64,000 bases of DNA from contig NZ_CP133264.1 of assembly GCF_030915445.1 (NCBI RefSeq), forward strand, positions 2,418,001 through 2,482,000. The letters are read 5' to 3'. Within the stretch, counting starts at the first letter, position 1. The number at the start of each line of letters is the position of its first letter. The notes beneath the pieces were generated by a model, which saw nothing but the letters and a program-made list of their open reading frames with translations, was not told the origin of the DNA and made no database searches. Of this stretch, positions 37,868 through 46,983 are shown in pieces. This DNA is from Clostridium sp. OS1-26. GTDB lineage: Bacteria; Bacillota; Clostridia; Clostridiales; Clostridiaceae. Position numbers and translations under genes: made by a program.

Positions 37868-38266
37868 CTAGAAACATTGAAAGCTTTCTATTTGTCTTAA
37901 ATCCATTCCGAAGAAAACCCATCTACGTCCATCCCATCTCCAGCCAGAAACGGATCTTCTATCGACACGGATAAGCCATGCCCAAAAACCTCTTCCTCTT
38001 CTAGGCCATATAAACGTAAATCTGAAGAGACATGGTCTAATTGAACCAGGGCTAACAGCAAAGGTTTGGACTTGAGACTTTTGTGGAGCAAAGGATGGTG
38101 GTGGTGAGCTAGGAGGTCTTGAGCCTGCACCTGGGCCACCAGGTCCTCCGAAAGGTGGTCCACCAGGTCCACCAGGTCCACCACCAGGTCCTCCGAAAGG
38201 TGGCCCACTAGGGAATTGTTGACGGAATAAATGCATCATTGGGCAATCAAAATAGTCACAATACAT
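37868..38266 (-). CDS. Gly/Pro-rich collagen-like protein, W-domain paralogue 2
   Basis: 132 residues. After a short Cys/Met/Phe N-terminus (DYFDCPMMHLFRQQFP) comes a Gly-Pro-rich segment (about 19-50) with repeats of PPFGGPGG and GPGGPG, close to collagen Gly-X-Y. A Pro/Ser linker leads to the W-domain: FRFTFIWPRRGRGFWAWLIR, then SGWRWDGRRWVFF. AGGAGA precedes the ATG. Collagen-like spore filaments and coat proteins in Firmicutes have similar design. The DNA of the Gly-Pro tract is locally GC-rich and repetitive. Confidence 0.75.
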   Translation of the reverse strand: MYCDYFDCPMMHLFRQQFPSGPPFGGPGGGPGGPGGPPFGGPGGPGAGSRPPSSPPPSFAPQKSQVQTFAVSPGSIRPCLFRFTFIWPRRGRGFWAWLIRVDRRSVSGWRWDGRRWVFFGMDLRQIESFQCF

Positions 38267-38355
38267 ATTGTTTAAACTCTCCTTTTACACGATACACTAC
38301 ATACTATGTAATAAAGAAGAAAAGTGTTATTGATTTGTTTCAAATATTTTTGAAA

Positions 38356-38916
38356 TTATTTAAGATCATTATATCTAAAACAGTTCACAATATGGTCATT
38401 TATAATACCTGTTGCTTGTAAATGAGAATAAATTATAGTAGAGCCTAAAAATTTAAAACCTCGTTTTTTTAGATCTTTACTTACTTCATCTGAAAGAGTA
38501 GAGGTCGCAGGTACATCAGATATACTTTCCCATGAATTTATTACAGGTCTATAATTAACAAATTTCCATATGTAGTTATCAAAGCTTCCAAATTCTTTTT
38601 GGATATCTAAGAACATTTTTGCATTATTTATTGAAGCTTCAATTTTTCTTCTATTCCTTACTATGCCACTATTTTGAAGAAGTTCATTTATCTTTTCCTC
38701 AGAGTAATTTGCTACTTTATCAGGATCAAAGTTGTCATAAGCAATACGATAGTTTTCTCTCTTTCTAAGTATAGTAATCCAACTAAGACCAGCTTGAGCA
38801 GATTCTAATACAAGGAATTCAAAATGTTTTCTTTCATCATGAACAGGAACACCCCATTCTTCATCATGATATTTAGTATATAAAGGGTCATCTCCACACC
38901 AAGAGCATCTCTCCAA
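38356..38916 (-). CDS. tag: DNA-3-methyladenine glycosylase I
   Basis: 186 residues from TTG 38916, giving the usual start MERCSWCGDDPLYTKYHDEE. TGAGGTG lies six bases before it, while the ATG at 38937 has no binding site. The family zinc ligands fit the CSWC region and the C-terminal NDHIVNC. The segment ESAQAGLSWITILRKRENYR includes the helical core around the 3-methyladenine pocket. The enzyme excises 3-methyladenine from alkylated DNA to start base excision repair. Confidence 0.92.
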   Translation of the reverse strand: MERCSWCGDDPLYTKYHDEEWGVPVHDERKHFEFLVLESAQAGLSWITILRKRENYRIAYDNFDPDKVANYSEEKINELLQNSGIVRNRRKIEASINNAKMFLDIQKEFGSFDNYIWKFVNYRPVINSWESISDVPATSTLSDEVSKDLKKRGFKFLGSTIIYSHLQATGIINDHIVNCFRYNDLK

Positions 38917-38937
38917 TATTTTCACCTCATTTTTCAT

Positions 38938-38988
38938 AATGGATTCAAAGGACGAAAGATAACTTTCGAGTTTGAATCATTATAATTT
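38938..38988. repeat. Small palindrome upstream of tag
   Basis: ATTCAAAGGACGAAAG and CTTTCGAGTTTGAAT form a hairpin with a four-base loop. The GAAAG/CTTTC center resembles the CGAAAGTTAACTTTCG palindrome at 37531-37547. Confidence 0.5.
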
Positions 38989-39082
38989 TTATTTTAAATT
39001 ATACCTTAAATTGCACATAAATAGTAGTGCAAGCATAATATATATTTCATACTTAATTATTAAGTAAGAGATGGTGGAATAT

Positions 39083-40108
39083 ATGATAATTGATTTTTCT
39101 TATATAAAAAAGAAAATAGATTTTGTCAAAGGTTATATATTGAAGGGAAGCTTCTATAGGTGCAGCTATATTAGGTATAAAAGCCTATATAGAAACCCTG
39201 CGCCGGGAACGGAAAACGTAGAATTATATAACTTTGAGCCTAGAGGGAAAACACAAGCTTCCGTGCTTATATTGCACGGTTTAGGCAGCAGAAATATTAA
39301 ATTTATGCTGTGGCTTGGTACACATTTAGCTTCTGTAGGAGTTAACTCTACAATAATAATTCTTCCAGGAAACTACACCCGAGTGGAGGATAAATCCGTT
39401 AGTGGACGAAGCTATATATGGCCTGATATTAAGGTTATGTATCAATTCTGGGAGCATGCGGTAGTCGATGTACGTTCAACTATAGATTTGCTTCAGCAGG
39501 AAAAACTTTGGAATGAGAATAATTGCGTAGTTGGTTATTGTCTTGGAGGGATGATTTCTTCTATTGTAGCGTCAATGGATAAAAGAATTAATCAAACTAT
39601 TTTCATGACTACAGGAGGAAATATACCTAAAATAATGCATGAATCTCATGTTACAGCCTTTGCACGAAGACTTTTTGAAAAGGGATATGGCGAAGAATAT
39701 TATATAAATAACAAAGAAAAATTATATGAAATATATAATAATCAATTTGATAGTGTAAAAAATATGAGTTTACTAGAAATACTAAGATGTAAGGATTTAC
39801 ATCCCTTTTTTAGGATAGATCCTATATCGTATGCTCATCTTCTTGAAAAGAAAAGAGTAACTTTTATAGATGCACTATTCGATGAAACCTTACCTTTTAA
39901 AAGCAGGATTCAACTCTTTAAAGAAATGAAGGGCTCAACCAGATATATAATACCAACTACTCATATTAATTGGCTTCCTTTTGAGTCGTTACTTGCACAA
40001 TATATTCTGATTAAAGTAAATATTAATGATAAAAAAGCTGCAAATTTAGTTGTAAAAAAACAAAAAGTTTTTGATTATATAACATATAAGCTTTTAGGAA
40101 AGCTTTAA
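39083..40108 (+). CDS. Alpha/beta hydrolase
   Basis: About 341 residues from ATG 39083 (GGTGG upstream); ATG 39071 is an alternative start. The alpha/beta hydrolase fold is indicated by SVLILHGLGSRN (oxyanion loop, near residue 70) and the nucleophile elbow VGYCLGGM, where cysteine replaces the usual serine, as in dienelactone hydrolases and PHA synthases. A late histidine in IIPTTHINWL may complete the triad. There is no signal peptide. The substrate is unknown, and it stands alone between tag and the threonine operon. Confidence 0.8.
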   Translation: MIIDFSYIKKKIDFVKGYILKGSFYRCSYIRYKSLYRNPAPGTENVELYNFEPRGKTQASVLILHGLGSRNIKFMLWLGTHLASVGVNSTIIILPGNYTRVEDKSVSGRSYIWPDIKVMYQFWEHAVVDVRSTIDLLQQEKLWNENNCVVGYCLGGMISSIVASMDKRINQTIFMTTGGNIPKIMHESHVTAFARRLFEKGYGEEYYINNKEKLYEIYNNQFDSVKNMSLLEILRCKDLHPFFRIDPISYAHLLEKKRVTFIDALFDETLPFKSRIQLFKEMKGSTRYIIPTTHINWLPFESLLAQYILIKVNINDKKAANLVVKKQKVFDYITYKLLGKL

Positions 40109-40477
40109 AGTATATAGAATTTCAAAACCACAAATTGATTTATGCCTCGGAATTTATTTGCAAAATTCGGCAAGTTAAAAACCTTTATTAGATGTGTAAT
40201 TTTATGCAATTAAAATGTATTTTTATTAGAGATTAAACACTATATAAGTAAAATATAATGAAAGGATTAATAGTTTAAGTTGAAATTAATAATGAATCAT
40301 AATAAATAATATTAATATTTATTATTTTATCTATAATATTTATGAAAATACAAAAAAATATTCCAAAAAAATATTTTATATAATTTTTGGATTTTTTGAA
40401 TATTTTATATTGACATGTATTATTATAAATAATATAATGATTAACAACGAAGGAACTATACAAAATGATAACATAAA
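40109..40477. other. Intergenic stretch without a recognised gene
   Basis: Very AT-rich, about 370 bases between the hydrolase gene and the first T-box. An ORF of 62 codons on the minus strand (40275-40463) is low-complexity Ile/Asn/Tyr and not credible. TTGACA at 40411-40416 followed by ATAATATAATG suggests the promoter of the threonine operon lies near 40411-40440. Confidence 0.5.
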
Positions 40478-40737
40478 TACAATGATAAGGAAGAGTAAGT
40501 AGAAAACTGTTCTAAGAGAGAGGAACTCATTGGCTGAAAGGTTTCTCGTTCAAGATCTATTGAAAACCACCTTGAAGTTGAGTGCTGAAATTACAGTAGG
40601 TATATCCGTTTGCCAGCGTTAAAGGTACAAAGATAACAGTTCATATAATCTATTATTTTATGATTATATTGAATGTTAATTTGGGTGGAACCGTGATTAA
40701 TACTCGCCCCATGTTTTTGGGGGAGTTTTTTTATTTT
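40478..40737 (+). promoter_or_regulatory. T-box leader 1 of the threonine operon
   Basis: The stem I start GATAAGGAAGAGTAAGTAG, the distal loop region, and the T-box core GGGTGGAACCGTG at 40683-40695 are all present. The terminator ACTCGCCCC / GGGGGAGT with a T run follows (40702-40736). Such leaders read the charging of a tRNA. The specifier region reads GAAATTACAGTAGG; ACA (Thr) would suit the downstream genes, but I cannot set the register with certainty. Confidence 0.9.
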
Positions 40738-40794
40738 ATTATAGTATATTATTTGCATAAGTTAGTTACCATATAGAATTAATACGAATAAAGA

Positions 40795-41135
40795 CAATGA
40801 AAAGGAAGAGTAGGTAGCAATCTGTTCAAAGAGAAGGAAACTCATCGGCTGAAAGGTTTCCCGTTCAAGAGCTGCTGAAAACCACCTTCGAGTTAAGTAT
40901 TGAAGTGAGGCATCTTCAAAAAAATAAGTTATTTTCTTTCAGATGCCTAATAGTAAGTATTTTCGCTTGCTAGCGTTAAAAGCACAAAGTGATAGTATCT
41001 GTAAATGAACGCTTATTCTGTTGCTTTTATTATGTTAGAGAGGATAGCAACTAATAGAGCTGATAATTGCACACTATAATTTGGGTGGAACCGCGAATAT
41101 AACTCGTCCCATTTTTGTGGGATGAGTTTTTTATT
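40795..41135 (+). promoter_or_regulatory. T-box leader 2 of the threonine operon
   Basis: A second complete T-box: AAGGAAGAGTAGGTAG at the 5' end, core GGGTGGAACCGCG at 41083-41095, and terminator ACTCGTCCCAT / GTGGGATGAGT plus T run at 41102-41135. Compared with leader 1, it has an extra hairpin (GAGGCATCT / AGATGCCT, about 40909-40951) next to the expected specifier region, and a longer stretch before the T-box core. Two leaders in series should tighten control over hom-thrC-thrB. Confidence 0.9.
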
Positions 41136-41186
41136 TATATAAAAATACAAAAATACACAAAAAAGTAATTTGAAGGAGGAAAAATT

Positions 41187-41294
41187 ATGAAAACCATAAC
41201 CAGTTACACTATTAACAGTTCTATGAAAATATTAAAAGGTAGGAGGGATAAATATGGCTTGCATAGCTATGCTTGGCTATGGCACTGTAGGTAG
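41187..41294 (+). CDS. Short Thr/Ile/Ser-rich upstream ORF overlapping hom
   Basis: 35 codons with a very good site (GAAGGAGG, eight bases before ATG). The peptide starts MKTITSYTINSSMKI and is otherwise unrelated to any family I know. Its stop lies 41 bases inside hom in another frame, and the hom ribosome binding site is inside it. It could be a leader peptide whose translation affects hom, or a remnant of an older gene. Translation is suggested only by the site. Confidence 0.45.
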   Translation: MKTITSYTINSSMKILKGRRDKYGLHSYAWLWHCR

Positions 41295-42501
41295 TGGTGT
41301 AGCAGAACTTATATATAAAAATAGAGATAGATTCAAAAAAAACCTAAATGAGGAATTAGTTTTATCAAAAATTCTTGTAAGAGATATAAATAAACACAAA
41401 GAAAAAAACAAGGATTATAATATTTTAACTAATGATATAGACGAAATTTTTAATGAAAATGTTGATATAGTAATTGAAGCGATGGGAGGAGTTAACCCAT
41501 CTTACGAATATGTCAAAAGGGCATTACTATTAAAAAAACATGTTGTTACAGCTAATAAAGATTTAATTGCGGAGTATGGGGCAGAACTTTTAGATATAGC
41601 CAATAAAAATGGAGTTGAGTTGCGTTTTGAAGCTAGTGTAGGAGGAGGAATACCTATACTGAAGTCATTAAGTGAGTGTCTTGTTGGAAATAGAATAAAA
41701 AGCATTAAAGCGATTTTAAATGGAACTACAAACTTTATCCTTTCTAAAATGAGCAAAGAAAATATGAATTATAATGATGCCTTAAAGCTTGCTCAAAAAC
41801 TTGGATTTGCAGAAGCAAATCCTGAAAGCGATGTAATGGGGTATGACGCTGCGAGAAAGCTTTCAATATTATCTACTATAGCCTTTGAAAAGAGAGTGAA
41901 TTGGAGAAATATAAAAATAAGTGGAATAACAAATATAGATACTGAAGATTTTAAGTATGCTCAAAGAGAAGGTTGTGAAATAAAGCTTGTAGCTATGAGT
42001 GAGTTGCAGAATGAGGAGCTATATGCTACAGTGTCGCCAGTTATGGTAAGAAAAAATTCTACTTTAGGAAGAACTGAAAATGAATACAATGCTATTTTGG
42101 TAGATGGAGATGCAGTAGGAGATGTCGTGTTTACAGGTAAAGGAGCTGGAATGTTTCCTACAGCCAGTGCAGTATTCTCAGACATAGCAGATATTATTCA
42201 AAGTAAAAAGGAAAGCACAATGATTTTTAATTATGATAAAGCAGATGTTAATATTCTTTGGAAGAGAGAAAGTAAGTGGCTTCTTAGAATAAAAACAGAG
42301 GAAAGAATAAAGGCAATGGAAGCTCTATCTGAATATTTTTCAAGCTGTAGTATTATTAGCAAAGAACTTTACAATTTAGATGGAGAGGTGGCAGCCTTTG
42401 TTAAATCACAAAATGAAGCCGTATTAGATAGATTTATAGATGATATAAAAGAAAGAATTAATACTAAAGAAATTAAAAAAATCTTAATATTGGAGGACTA
42501 G
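41254..42501 (+). CDS. hom: Homoserine dehydrogenase
   Basis: 415 residues with AGGAGGG before the ATG. The Rossmann start reads [18 protein letters not shown]. The catalytic domain has the family segments [25 protein letters not shown] and [11 protein letters not shown]. The C-terminal 90 residues look like a divergent ACT domain, which usually gives threonine feedback inhibition. It reduces aspartate semialdehyde to homoserine. The thrC gene follows one base after its stop. Confidence 0.95.
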   Translation: MACIAMLGYGTVGSGVAELIYKNRDRFKKNLNEELVLSKILVRDINKHKEKNKDYNILTNDIDEIFNENVDIVIEAMGGVNPSYEYVKRALLLKKHVVTANKDLIAEYGAELLDIANKNGVELRFEASVGGGIPILKSLSECLVGNRIKSIKAILNGTTNFILSKMSKENMNYNDALKLAQKLGFAEANPESDVMGYDAARKLSILSTIAFEKRVNWRNIKISGITNIDTEDFKYAQREGCEIKLVAMSELQNEELYATVSPVMVRKNSTLGRTENEYNAILVDGDAVGDVVFTGKGAGMFPTASAVFSDIADIIQSKKESTMIFNYDKADVNILWKRESKWLLRIKTEERIKAMEALSEYFSSCSIISKELYNLDGEVAAFVKSQNEAVLDRFIDDIKERINTKEIKKILILED

Positions 42502-42502
42502 A

Positions 42503-43558
42503 ATGATGAGATGGATGGGGTTAATAAATAAATATAATGAGTACTTGCCAATTAGTGATGATACGAAGATAGTTACGCTTTTCGAAGGTAATACACCTTT
42601 AATAAGAGCAGAGAATATAGAAAAACTTATGCCTGGTCTCGAGATATATTTAAAGTACGAAGGGTTGAATCCAACAGGATCTTTTAAAGATAGAGGAATG
42701 ACTATGGCAGTTACAAAAGCCGTGGAAGAAGGCTCGAAAGCAATAATATGTGCCTCAACAGGCAACACTTCAGCAGCGGCCGCTGCATATGCAGCAAAGG
42801 CAGGAATAAAGTGTGTGGTACTAATACCAAATAAAAAAATAGCAATGGGAAAGCTTGCTCAGGCGATAGCTTATGGTGCAAAAGTCATAGCTATAGATGG
42901 TAACTTTGATGATGCATTAAATATGGTAAAGGAAATATCAAACAAATATCCTATTACTTTGGTAAACTCAATAAATCCTTTTAGAATAGAAGGTCAGAAA
43001 ACAGCAGCTTTTGAAATTTGCGATCAGCTTGATGCTAACCCAGATTATTTATGTATACCTGTGGGTAATGCGGGAAACATAACTGCTTACTGGAAAGGCT
43101 TTAATGAATATAAGAATCGAGGAAAGATTAGTGAGATGCCTAAGCTTCTAGGTTTTCAAGCGGAGGGAGCAGCCCCTATAGTGAATAATAGAATTATTGA
43201 GAATCCAGAAACAATTGCAACTGCTATAAGAATTGGTAATCCTGCAAGCTGGAGCAAAGCTGTGTCTGCTCTAGTAGAATCAAAAGGAATTATAGATAAG
43301 ATAAGTGACGAGAAAATATTAGAGACTTATAAAATACTTGCGGAGTCAGAGGGAATATTTGCAGAACCAGCATCATGCATCTCAATTGCAGGTTTATATA
43401 AATTATATAAAGAGGGAAGGCTACAGCATGATAAAAAAGTTGTTTGTATATTGACTGGTAACGGACTTAAAGATCCCGATATTGCTGTAAATATTGGCGG
43501 AGACATAAAAACTCTACCATGTGATTTCGGCATTATTGAAAAAGAAATAACACAGTAG
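42503..43558 (+). CDS. thrC: Threonine synthase
   Basis: 351 residues of the short, Bacillus-type class. The PLP lysine is in [11 protein letters not shown] near residue 60, and the phosphate-binding loop in [15 protein letters not shown]. It converts O-phosphohomoserine to threonine. GGAGG precedes the ATG and the gene follows hom directly, with thrB 51 bases further on, the usual pathway order in Firmicutes. Confidence 0.95.
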   Translation: MMRWMGLINKYNEYLPISDDTKIVTLFEGNTPLIRAENIEKLMPGLEIYLKYEGLNPTGSFKDRGMTMAVTKAVEEGSKAIICASTGNTSAAAAAYAAKAGIKCVVLIPNKKIAMGKLAQAIAYGAKVIAIDGNFDDALNMVKEISNKYPITLVNSINPFRIEGQKTAAFEICDQLDANPDYLCIPVGNAGNITAYWKGFNEYKNRGKISEMPKLLGFQAEGAAPIVNNRIIENPETIATAIRIGNPASWSKAVSALVESKGIIDKISDEKILETYKILAESEGIFAEPASCISIAGLYKLYKEGRLQHDKKVVCILTGNGLKDPDIAVNIGGDIKTLPCDFGIIEKEITQ

Positions 43559-43609
43559 ACCTATATGGTATTTCTAAATTTAAGATTGATAAAATAAAAA
43601 GGTGGGGTA

Positions 43610-44509
43610 ATGATGATAAAAGTAAGAATACCAGCTACAACAGCAAATATGGGGCCAGGCTTTGATTCTTTTGGTATGGCACTTAAGCTTTATAATGAAA
43701 TTGAAATTGAAGAGAGAAAAGGTGAAACTATAATATTAAATAATGGTATAAAAAGTGAAGAGAATTATAAAGATAATTTAATATATAAAAGTTTAATAAA
43801 TACTCTTGGTATATTTAACTATAAATATGATGGATTTATCATAAATGTTTCAAAATGTGATATTCCAATTTGCAGAGGTCTTGGAAGCAGCGCGGCATGC
43901 ATAGTAGGCGGAGTAGCAGCAGCTAGTTCATTAATGGAAAATAGATTATCACTTGATGAAATAATAGAAATAGCAACAGAAATAGAAGGTCATCCTGATA
44001 ATGTAGTGCCTGCAGCAGTAGGGGGAATGGTAGTTTCTATTAAGGATGGTGAAAAAGTAAATTATTCAAAGATAAGGGTTCCAAATGAACTAAAATTTGC
44101 TGCAATGATACCGGATTTTCAGGTAAGCACAGCGCTATCAAGACAAATACTACCTCAGGCATATGTAAAAGAAGATTGCATTTTTAATATATCAAGATCT
44201 GCTATGTTAATAAGTGCTCTCTATAATGGAGAATTTGATAAGCTTAGAACATGTTTCAATGATAAAATTCATGAACCATATAGAAAAAAACTAATAAAGA
44301 ATGCTGAAGAAATACTGGAAAAGGCAAGAGAAACAGGTGCTGTTGGAGAATTTGTAAGTGGTTCAGGATCAACTCTTATGGCAGTAGTTGATAAGGATAC
44401 AGAAAAATTTGAAAAAGAGGTTAAAAATTTTTTAGGAAAGCTTGAGGATAACTGGAGATTAATTTTATTAGAACCTGATATAGAAGGGATTAAGGTTGCT
44501 AGCTGTTAG
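43610..44509 (+). CDS. thrB: Homoserine kinase
   Basis: 299 residues of the GHMP kinase family. The N-terminal PATTANMGPGFDSFGMAL, the ATP-binding loop CRGLGSSAACIVGG near residue 90 and the C-terminal VSGSGSTLMAV are the three family motifs. It phosphorylates homoserine for ThrC. The ATG at 43613 is an equal alternative start. It closes the T-box-controlled hom-thrC-thrB operon. Confidence 0.95.
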   Translation: MMIKVRIPATTANMGPGFDSFGMALKLYNEIEIEERKGETIILNNGIKSEENYKDNLIYKSLINTLGIFNYKYDGFIINVSKCDIPICRGLGSSAACIVGGVAAASSLMENRLSLDEIIEIATEIEGHPDNVVPAAVGGMVVSIKDGEKVNYSKIRVPNELKFAAMIPDFQVSTALSRQILPQAYVKEDCIFNISRSAMLISALYNGEFDKLRTCFNDKIHEPYRKKLIKNAEEILEKARETGAVGEFVSGSGSTLMAVVDKDTEKFEKEVKNFLGKLEDNWRLILLEPDIEGIKVASC

Positions 44510-44640
44510 AAGTGCTGCTTGCGAAAGATTCTTGATCCATAGAGAAATGCATTAAAGATGTAAAAAATCTTAAAAATTATAAAGATAGTGGAAAATGTTG
44601 TTCCGACTTAAAAGAATGTCAAACAAATAAATGCAATTAT

Positions 44641-44673
44641 TAACAAGAGCAGAAATGCTCTTGTTTTGTTTTT
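44641..44673 (+). terminator. Terminator of the threonine operon
   Basis: AACAAGAGCA pairs with TGCTCTTGTT around GAAA, followed by TTGTTTTTG. Between thrB and this point there is a Cys-rich open stretch without a start codon. Confidence 0.85.
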
Positions 44674-44756
44674 GAAAAAAGTATGATAAATGGTTTTTTA
44701 TTAAAAATTATTTTTAAACATAGATAGCCAAATTGAAAATTTGTCATAAATCTCTT

Positions 44757-45572
44757 TTACCCAATATTCTTAATTATTTCAGCTACCCATCTGCATAAAT
44801 CTGTTGAAGCCTTTTTAGCAGTTGCAACTACTCTTTCATGAGAGTGCTTTTCCTTTTGTATTCCCGTAGCCATATTTGTTATACAAGCAATACCTAGTAC
44901 ATCCATTCCTAAATAATTTCCTACTATAGTTTCTGGGACAGTGGACATACCTACTGCATCTGCTCCTTGTCCTCCGATTGATCTAATTTCTGCTGCAGTT
45001 TCATAATAAGGTCCCATAAACCCAGCATAAACACCTTGTTGACATTCAATGCCAAGTTCATTAGCTATTTTCTTTGCTTTATTTATCAATTCTATTTTAT
45101 ATGGCTCTGACATATCTGGGAATCTCTTTCCAAATCTTTCGTCATTTACTCCTATTAATGGATTTGTTCCAAAAAGATTTATAAAATCTGTAATAAGCAT
45201 TAAATCTCCTGGTTTAAAGCTTATATTTATTCCTCCACACGCATTTGTTACAACTAGATTTTTAATTCCTAATTGCTGCATAACATATACAGGATAAGTA
45301 ACTTCTTTCATTGTATATCCTTCATAATAGTGGAATCTTCCCTGCATTAATAATACTTCTACACCATTTATATTCCCAAAGACCAATCTTCCTTCATGAC
45401 CTTCAACTGTAACCTTAGGGAAGTTAGGAATGTCTTTATAATCTATATATTGTTTATCTTCTACTGCATTAACTAAGTCACCAAGTCCAGAACCTAGTAT
45501 TACTGCAATTTTAGGCTTGCTGCTTACTCTTTCACTAATGTATTTTGCTGATTCTACAACTTTTTTGTACAT
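44757..45572 (-). CDS. Purine-nucleoside phosphorylase
   Basis: 271 residues of the trimeric type I class: IAVILGSGLGDL near the start, HEGRLVFG and MQGRFHYYEGY, NACGGINISFKPGDLMLITD, and AGFMGPYYETAAEIR with GADAVGMSTVPE. It splits purine nucleosides with phosphate for salvage of guanine and hypoxanthine. GGAGGG precedes the ATG. It stands alone on the minus strand. Confidence 0.95.
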   Translation of the reverse strand: MYKKVVESAKYISERVSSKPKIAVILGSGLGDLVNAVEDKQYIDYKDIPNFPKVTVEGHEGRLVFGNINGVEVLLMQGRFHYYEGYTMKEVTYPVYVMQQLGIKNLVVTNACGGINISFKPGDLMLITDFINLFGTNPLIGVNDERFGKRFPDMSEPYKIELINKAKKIANELGIECQQGVYAGFMGPYYETAAEIRSIGGQGADAVGMSTVPETIVGNYLGMDVLGIACITNMATGIQKEKHSHERVVATAKKASTDLCRWVAEIIKNIG

Positions 45573-45709
45573 TTTAAGCCCTCCATTATTTATAATTTAG
45601 TAAAAATATATTATCATTTTTTCAATAATTGTAATATGACATATGTCATATTAATGGAAAATTGGAATAAAATTAAGGTATATTTTCATATAACTAGTTC
45701 TAAAAATAA

Positions 45710-45760
45710 AGCAGCAGATGTTTGAGATAATAATCTTGATACTTGCTGTTTTATTTTATG
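45710..45760 (+). terminator. Imperfect hairpin with T-rich tail
   Basis: CAGCA and AGAT in the left arm pair with ATCT and TGCTG in the right, followed by TTTTATTTTA. It lies between two divergent genes, so it may belong to a leader. Weak. Confidence 0.35.
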
Positions 45761-45859
45761 GAAAAGTATATATGTTTATAACTTAATAATAAAAAAGGTT
45801 AAGTTTTATAAGTTCCAGAATATAATATATGTAAAATACTGTTCATGGAAGTGGTAAGA

Positions 45860-46597
45860 ATGAAAGGAAATTTAAAAAAATCTCTTGTAATAACTATAGC
45901 ATTGATAGAATTAATTATCTATATATCCTTTATATATATAGATTTTACCAATGGGTACAGTAATAGTTGTTCGACAGTACTAAAGTATATTGGCATATTG
46001 TTAAGTTTAACATTAAGTTTACTAATTGGAGATAATGGCTATAATAAGAAGGATACTAGACTTCTACAATTAGCACTATGTTTTACTGCGGCAGCAGATT
46101 TATGTTTGTTAATACTGGATTATTTTACTGTAGGAGTTCTTCTATTTTGTTTTGTACAAATCACTTATATAATCCGCCATTCAGGTATTTTAAAGAAAAA
46201 TATGAAAAATTTTAGTATATTAATATTTGTTATTTTAGTATTTGTAATGATATTAGACATAAATATAATACATATAAATAATATAAGTAGAGAGCTTTTA
46301 GTTATAGGCTGTATTTATGCAATTTTACTTATTTCCAGTGTATATAGTGCATGGAAAGTTTTTAATAGAGGCTCTTACACATCCTTAAGTTGCTATCTAA
46401 TTTGTATAGGTATGACCTTGTTCTTCCTTTGTGATATTAATGTTGCTATATCTGCGCTAATTAATAATGTTTTTATATTTGGAGTCAACTTAAAAGGTAT
46501 TTCAAGGTTCTTAGTCTGGATATATTATCTTCCAGCGCAGGTTTTACTTGCCCTTAGTGGATATAGAACTTATAGCATGGATGAAAAAATAACTTGA
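45860..46597 (+). CDS. Polytopic membrane protein, YhhN/lysoplasmalogenase-like
   Basis: About 245 residues from ATG 45860; 45845 is an alternative start and neither has a strong binding site. Seven or eight transmembrane segments are visible. The stretch AAADLCLLILDYFTVGVLLF followed by QITYIIRH, and a last helix with YYLPAQVLLALSGYR, resemble the YhhN family of lysoplasmalogenases. Clostridia do make plasmalogens, so such an enzyme is plausible. The likeness is by eye. Confidence 0.6.
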   Translation: MKGNLKKSLVITIALIELIIYISFIYIDFTNGYSNSCSTVLKYIGILLSLTLSLLIGDNGYNKKDTRLLQLALCFTAAADLCLLILDYFTVGVLLFCFVQITYIIRHSGILKKNMKNFSILIFVILVFVMILDINIIHINNISRELLVIGCIYAILLISSVYSAWKVFNRGSYTSLSCYLICIGMTLFFLCDINVAISALINNVFIFGVNLKGISRFLVWIYYLPAQVLLALSGYRTYSMDEKIT

Positions 46598-46645
46598 AAA
46601 TTATAAGTTTATTTAAAACAAATCAATTTTAAGGGGGTATTGTAT

Positions 46646-46927
46646 ATGCATTTATGCGCAAACTGCGGGGAAAAAGTTAATGATGAATGCAGATTCTGCC
46701 CAGAATGTGGAGCTCTTCAAAGCGGCAGAAATCATATGAATAGGGTAAAACATAAAAGGATGCATCGGAAAAATACATCTAGAGTGTTTTATAAATCTAA
46801 AACTATACCCTTTAATGCAGGTATGAGACAGCCAAACATAAAAAAAGCTATTAAAAATCCTATAATTATAGGTGCTCTTATTGGACTACTTATTATAATT
46901 ATAGCTTTAGGAGGAAGTTACCTTTGA
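46646..46927 (+). CDS. Zinc-ribbon membrane protein
   Basis: 93 residues from ATG 46646 (AAGGGGG eight bases upstream). Residues 3-20 form a zinc ribbon (CANCGEKVNDECRFCPECG), followed by a basic linker and a single C-terminal transmembrane helix (about 72-92). Such proteins are common in Firmicutes and have no assigned function. Confidence 0.75.
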   Translation: MHLCANCGEKVNDECRFCPECGALQSGRNHMNRVKHKRMHRKNTSRVFYKSKTIPFNAGMRQPNIKKAIKNPIIIGALIGLLIIIIALGGSYL

Positions 46928-46932
46928 TTTTT

Positions 46933-46983
46933 TAATAGATAGGGTTTCTAAGCTGAGTTTTTACTTGGAAACCCTATCTATTA
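46933..46983. terminator. Bidirectional terminator between convergent genes
   Basis: AATAGATAGGGTTTC pairs with GAAACCCTATCTATT; the loop is 19 bases. It overlaps the 3' end of the minus-strand gene by a few bases. Confidence 0.75.

Noticed and set aside
40275-40463. 62-codon ORF on the minus strand in the AT-rich gap.
   Set aside because: Low-complexity Ile/Asn/Tyr composition, no ribosome site, and it overlaps the likely promoter of the threonine operon.
44536-44643. Open, Cys-rich stretch after thrB (ending KCCSDLKECQTNKCNY).
   Set aside because: No start codon or ribosome site is in frame; only a remnant or chance ORF can be claimed.
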